Below, one piece after another: positions 7,234 through 8,647 of a DNA stretch of 8,647 nucleotides. Below the pieces are notes generated by a model, which made no database searches, had not been told where the DNA came from, and saw only the letters and a list, made by a program, of their open reading frames with translations. A program made the translations under genes and the position numbers. The DNA lies in contig JAGORP010000092.1 in NCBI GenBank assembly GCA_018062725.1, positions 1-8,647 on the forward strand. The letters are read 5' to 3'. Positions within the stretch are counted from its first letter, which is position 1. The number at the start of each line of letters is the position of its first letter. This DNA is from Flavobacterium sp. (GTDB taxonomy: Bacteria > Bacteroidota > Bacteroidia > Flavobacteriales > Flavobacteriaceae).

Positions 7234-7274
7234 ACAAAACGCATTCATTGATTTGGATGCATTTTGTATTTTTA
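7234..7274 (+). terminator. Terminator of the thioredoxin-like gene, overlapping the next gene's promoter
   Basis: Bases 7234-7247 pair with 7254-7267 to form a 14-position stem with one C/A mismatch and one G-T wobble, closed by a six-base loop, followed by ATTTTTA. It lies 22 bases after the stop at 7211 and only 11 bases before the next ATG at 7279. The T-rich tail is the same DNA as the candidate -7 element of the amidase gene. Confidence 0.6.
7267..7274 (+). promoter_or_regulatory. Candidate -7 element of the amidase gene
   Basis: TATTTTTA matches TAnnTTTG except for the last base. The nearest upstream TTG (7248-7250) is 16 bases away, slightly short of the usual 17-23. If used, transcription would begin at or next to the ATG at 7279, giving a nearly leaderless message. 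Confidence 0.35.
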
Positions 7275-7278
7275 TCGT

Positions 7279-8043
7279 ATGAAAGTAGCCATCCTCCAAT
7301 CGGATATTGTTTGGGAAAATCCTCCAGCAAATCGAAGTCATTTTGAAGTAATGATCAATTCCATCTCCGGAGAAGTTGACTTAATTGTTTTGCCCGAGAT
7401 GTTTTCGACAGGATTTACCATGAACCCTGCCAATGTTGCCGAAACCCAGCAAGGTGAAACGGTGCTTTGGATGCAATCGATAGCAAAATCAAAAAATTGT
7501 GCGATTACAGGAAGTTTGGTTATCGAAGAAAATAAAAAATTCTACAACCGAATGGTTTTTGTATTTCCCAATGGAGAAATTCAGATCTATAACAAACGAC
7601 ATTTATTTTCGTTAGCGAAAGAAGAGACTGTTTTTACTTCTGGAAAGGAAAAAGTAATTGTTGATTATAAAGGCTGGAAGATTTGCCTTCAAATTTGCTA
7701 CGATTTGCGTTTTCCGGTTTTTTCTCGCAATGTCGAAAATTATGATGTGTTACTATATGTGGCGAGTTGGCCAAAACCGCGCATCAATGCTTGGGATACA
7801 CTTTTAAAAGCCCGTGCTATAGAGAATATGTGTTATGTAATAGGCGTGAACCGAATTGGTTTCGATGGCAATGACTACGAATATGTAGGGCATTCGCAAG
7901 TCGTCGATTTTCTGGGAAATTATTTGGTAGAACCTTTTGAAGAAGAAAACATCAAAATAATGACTTTAGATAAAAATCAAATGCTGGAAACCCGTCAAAA
8001 GTTAAATTTTTTGGAAGATAGGGATCGGTTTGAATTACTTTAA
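7279..8043 (+). CDS. Nitrilase-superfamily omega-amidase (YafV/Nit2-like)
   Basis: This is a cytosolic carbon-nitrogen hydrolase of 254 residues, the usual size for YafV-like enzymes. The Glu-Lys-Cys catalytic triad is visible: E40 in LPEMFSTGF, K106 in YNKRHLFS and C140 in LQICYDLRFP. E116, in the loop after the lysine, fits the second conserved glutamate. The LPEMFSTGF and CYDLRFP forms are characteristic of omega-amidases, which hydrolyse alpha-ketoglutaramate or alpha-ketosuccinamate produced by glutamine or asparagine transamination; related enzymes serve methionine salvage. No transaminase or salvage gene is present beside it, so the exact substrate is inferred from motifs. I chose the ATG at 7279 because it begins MKVAILQSD, the normal N-terminal strand; an in-frame TTG at 7264 lies within the upstream hairpin. 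It converges with the rhomboid gene across 13 bases. Confidence 0.92.
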   Translation: MKVAILQSDIVWENPPANRSHFEVMINSISGEVDLIVLPEMFSTGFTMNPANVAETQQGETVLWMQSIAKSKNCAITGSLVIEENKKFYNRMVFVFPNGEIQIYNKRHLFSLAKEETVFTSGKEKVIVDYKGWKICLQICYDLRFPVFSRNVENYDVLLYVASWPKPRINAWDTLLKARAIENMCYVIGVNRIGFDGNDYEYVGHSQVVDFLGNYLVEPFEEENIKIMTLDKNQMLETRQKLNFLEDRDRFELL

Positions 8044-8056
8044 TTTGAAGTTCATT

Positions 8057-8647
8057 TTAATTATTATTACCCTGTAAGTCATTGATTATTGATTGTATCT
8101 GATTATCATAATTCTTTATTTCAATGTCATATTTATTGGTTTCTTCAGACACCGCTTTATAAATTAATTGAAAACTCTTAATTCTTAATTCACAGTACAA
8201 TTTTATTTTTGAATTTTTCTTATGAATGTCATCAGGAAGATTTAATTTGTCTACTTCATTTATTAAGTCAATGTTTTGATTCCAATAATAAATACCTCGA
8301 TCTTTAATATCGTACAATAATTCTTCCTTAGGTTCATAATTTACTCTACTGTAAATCTCTAAAGCCATTTTTTCCATGTCATCAAATTCCTTCATTCTTG
8401 AACTATAGATTGCCAAATCATTACTTAAGCCATTATAAACAATAAATGTGATTACCGAAAAAACAATTGATAATGTACCTACTATCTTATATTTCAAATT
8501 TATTTCATCTTCTTCGTCTAAATTAAAAGTATAAGTATAACCAATAATTAAACCTGCAATCAAACCCCCAATATGTGCCGCATTATCAATACCACCTTTA
8601 AGTCCGTAAATCAGATTGTAACCAACAAAAAGTGAAATGCTTATTAG
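8057..8647 (-). CDS. Rhomboid-family intramembrane serine protease, C-terminal part only
   Basis: The reading frame runs in from the right edge, so only the last 196 residues are visible and the start is outside. Visible residues 18-28 read GGIDNAAHIGG, the rhomboid signature around the catalytic histidine (H25). A hydrophobic helix continues to about 41, and another membrane helix lies at about 53-74. The serine motif (GxSG) would lie beyond the edge and cannot be checked. After the last helix comes a charged, mostly helical tail of about 120 residues (75-196), longer than in simple rhomboids and probably cytoplasmic or otherwise soluble; I recognise no domain in it. A TTG at 8563 is an internal codon, not a start, because it falls after the catalytic motif. 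The gene is convergent with the amidase gene, 13 bases apart, with no clear terminator between. The family call rests on the histidine motif plus flanking helices. Confidence 0.8.
   Translation of the reverse strand, partial: LISISLFVGYNLIYGLKGGIDNAAHIGGLIAGLIIGYTYTFNLDEEDEINLKYKIVGTLSIVFSVITFIVYNGLSNDLAIYSSRMKEFDDMEKMALEIYSRVNYEPKEELLYDIKDRGIYYWNQNIDLINEVDKLNLPDDIHKKNSKIKLYCELRIKSFQLIYKAVSEETNKYDIEIKNYDNQIQSIINDLQGNNN

Noticed and set aside
8044..8056. Shared bidirectional terminator between the convergent amidase and rhomboid genes
   Set aside because: The gap is only 13 bases and I could not find a convincing stem in it or just around it.
1..8647. Defence island, mobile element, CRISPR array or novel multi-gene system
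   Set aside because: The genes are recognisable housekeeping and envelope functions; no transposase, integrase, array repeats, toxin-antitoxin pair or target-site duplications were seen.

Overview
The window looks like an ordinary chromosomal segment from a Flavobacterium-like member of the Bacteroidota. Four things point there: low G+C, AT-rich intergenic DNA, promoters of the Bacteroidota type (TTG / TAnnTTTG) in place of -35/-10 boxes, and weak or absent Shine-Dalgarno sequences. The proteins fit too: a B. subtilis/Wolinella-type sdhCAB operon, a Crp-like regulator of the short Bacteroidota type, and a lipoprotein with an acidic surface-export-like signal. No rRNA, tRNA, CRISPR, insertion sequence or phage gene was recognised.

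Layout. Positions 1-1126 (minus) hold the N-terminal 375 residues of an Xaa-Pro aminopeptidase whose end lies outside the window. Upstream, on the same strand, is a Crp/Fnr-superfamily regulator (1257-1841, minus). Divergent from it, across 108 bp, is a gene for a putative surface lipoprotein of unknown function (1950-2837, plus). Next comes the three-gene succinate dehydrogenase operon: sdhC (2960-3775), sdhA (3794-5803) and sdhB (5833-6597). It has a near-ideal promoter at 2893-2923 and closes with a UUCG-loop terminator at 6602-6626. A periplasmic thioredoxin-like protein (6696-7211) and an omega-amidase/nitrilase-family enzyme (7279-8043) follow, each with signs of its own transcription unit. 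The right edge (8057-8647, minus) carries the C-terminal part of a rhomboid-family intramembrane protease, convergent with the amidase.

Function. The core is complex II. SdhA oxidises succinate at covalently bound FAD, SdhB carries electrons through [2Fe-2S], [4Fe-4S] and [3Fe-4S] clusters, and the single di-heme SdhC anchor passes them to a quinone, expected to be menaquinone. The other genes are housekeeping or envelope genes with no obvious pathway link to complex II. I found no convincing undescribed multi-gene system. The points most worth a second look are the large extracytoplasmic insertion in SdhC and its missing acidic residue, the lipoprotein divergent from a ligand-degenerate Crp-like regulator, the rhomboid with a long soluble tail, and the terminator that runs into the next gene's promoter and start.
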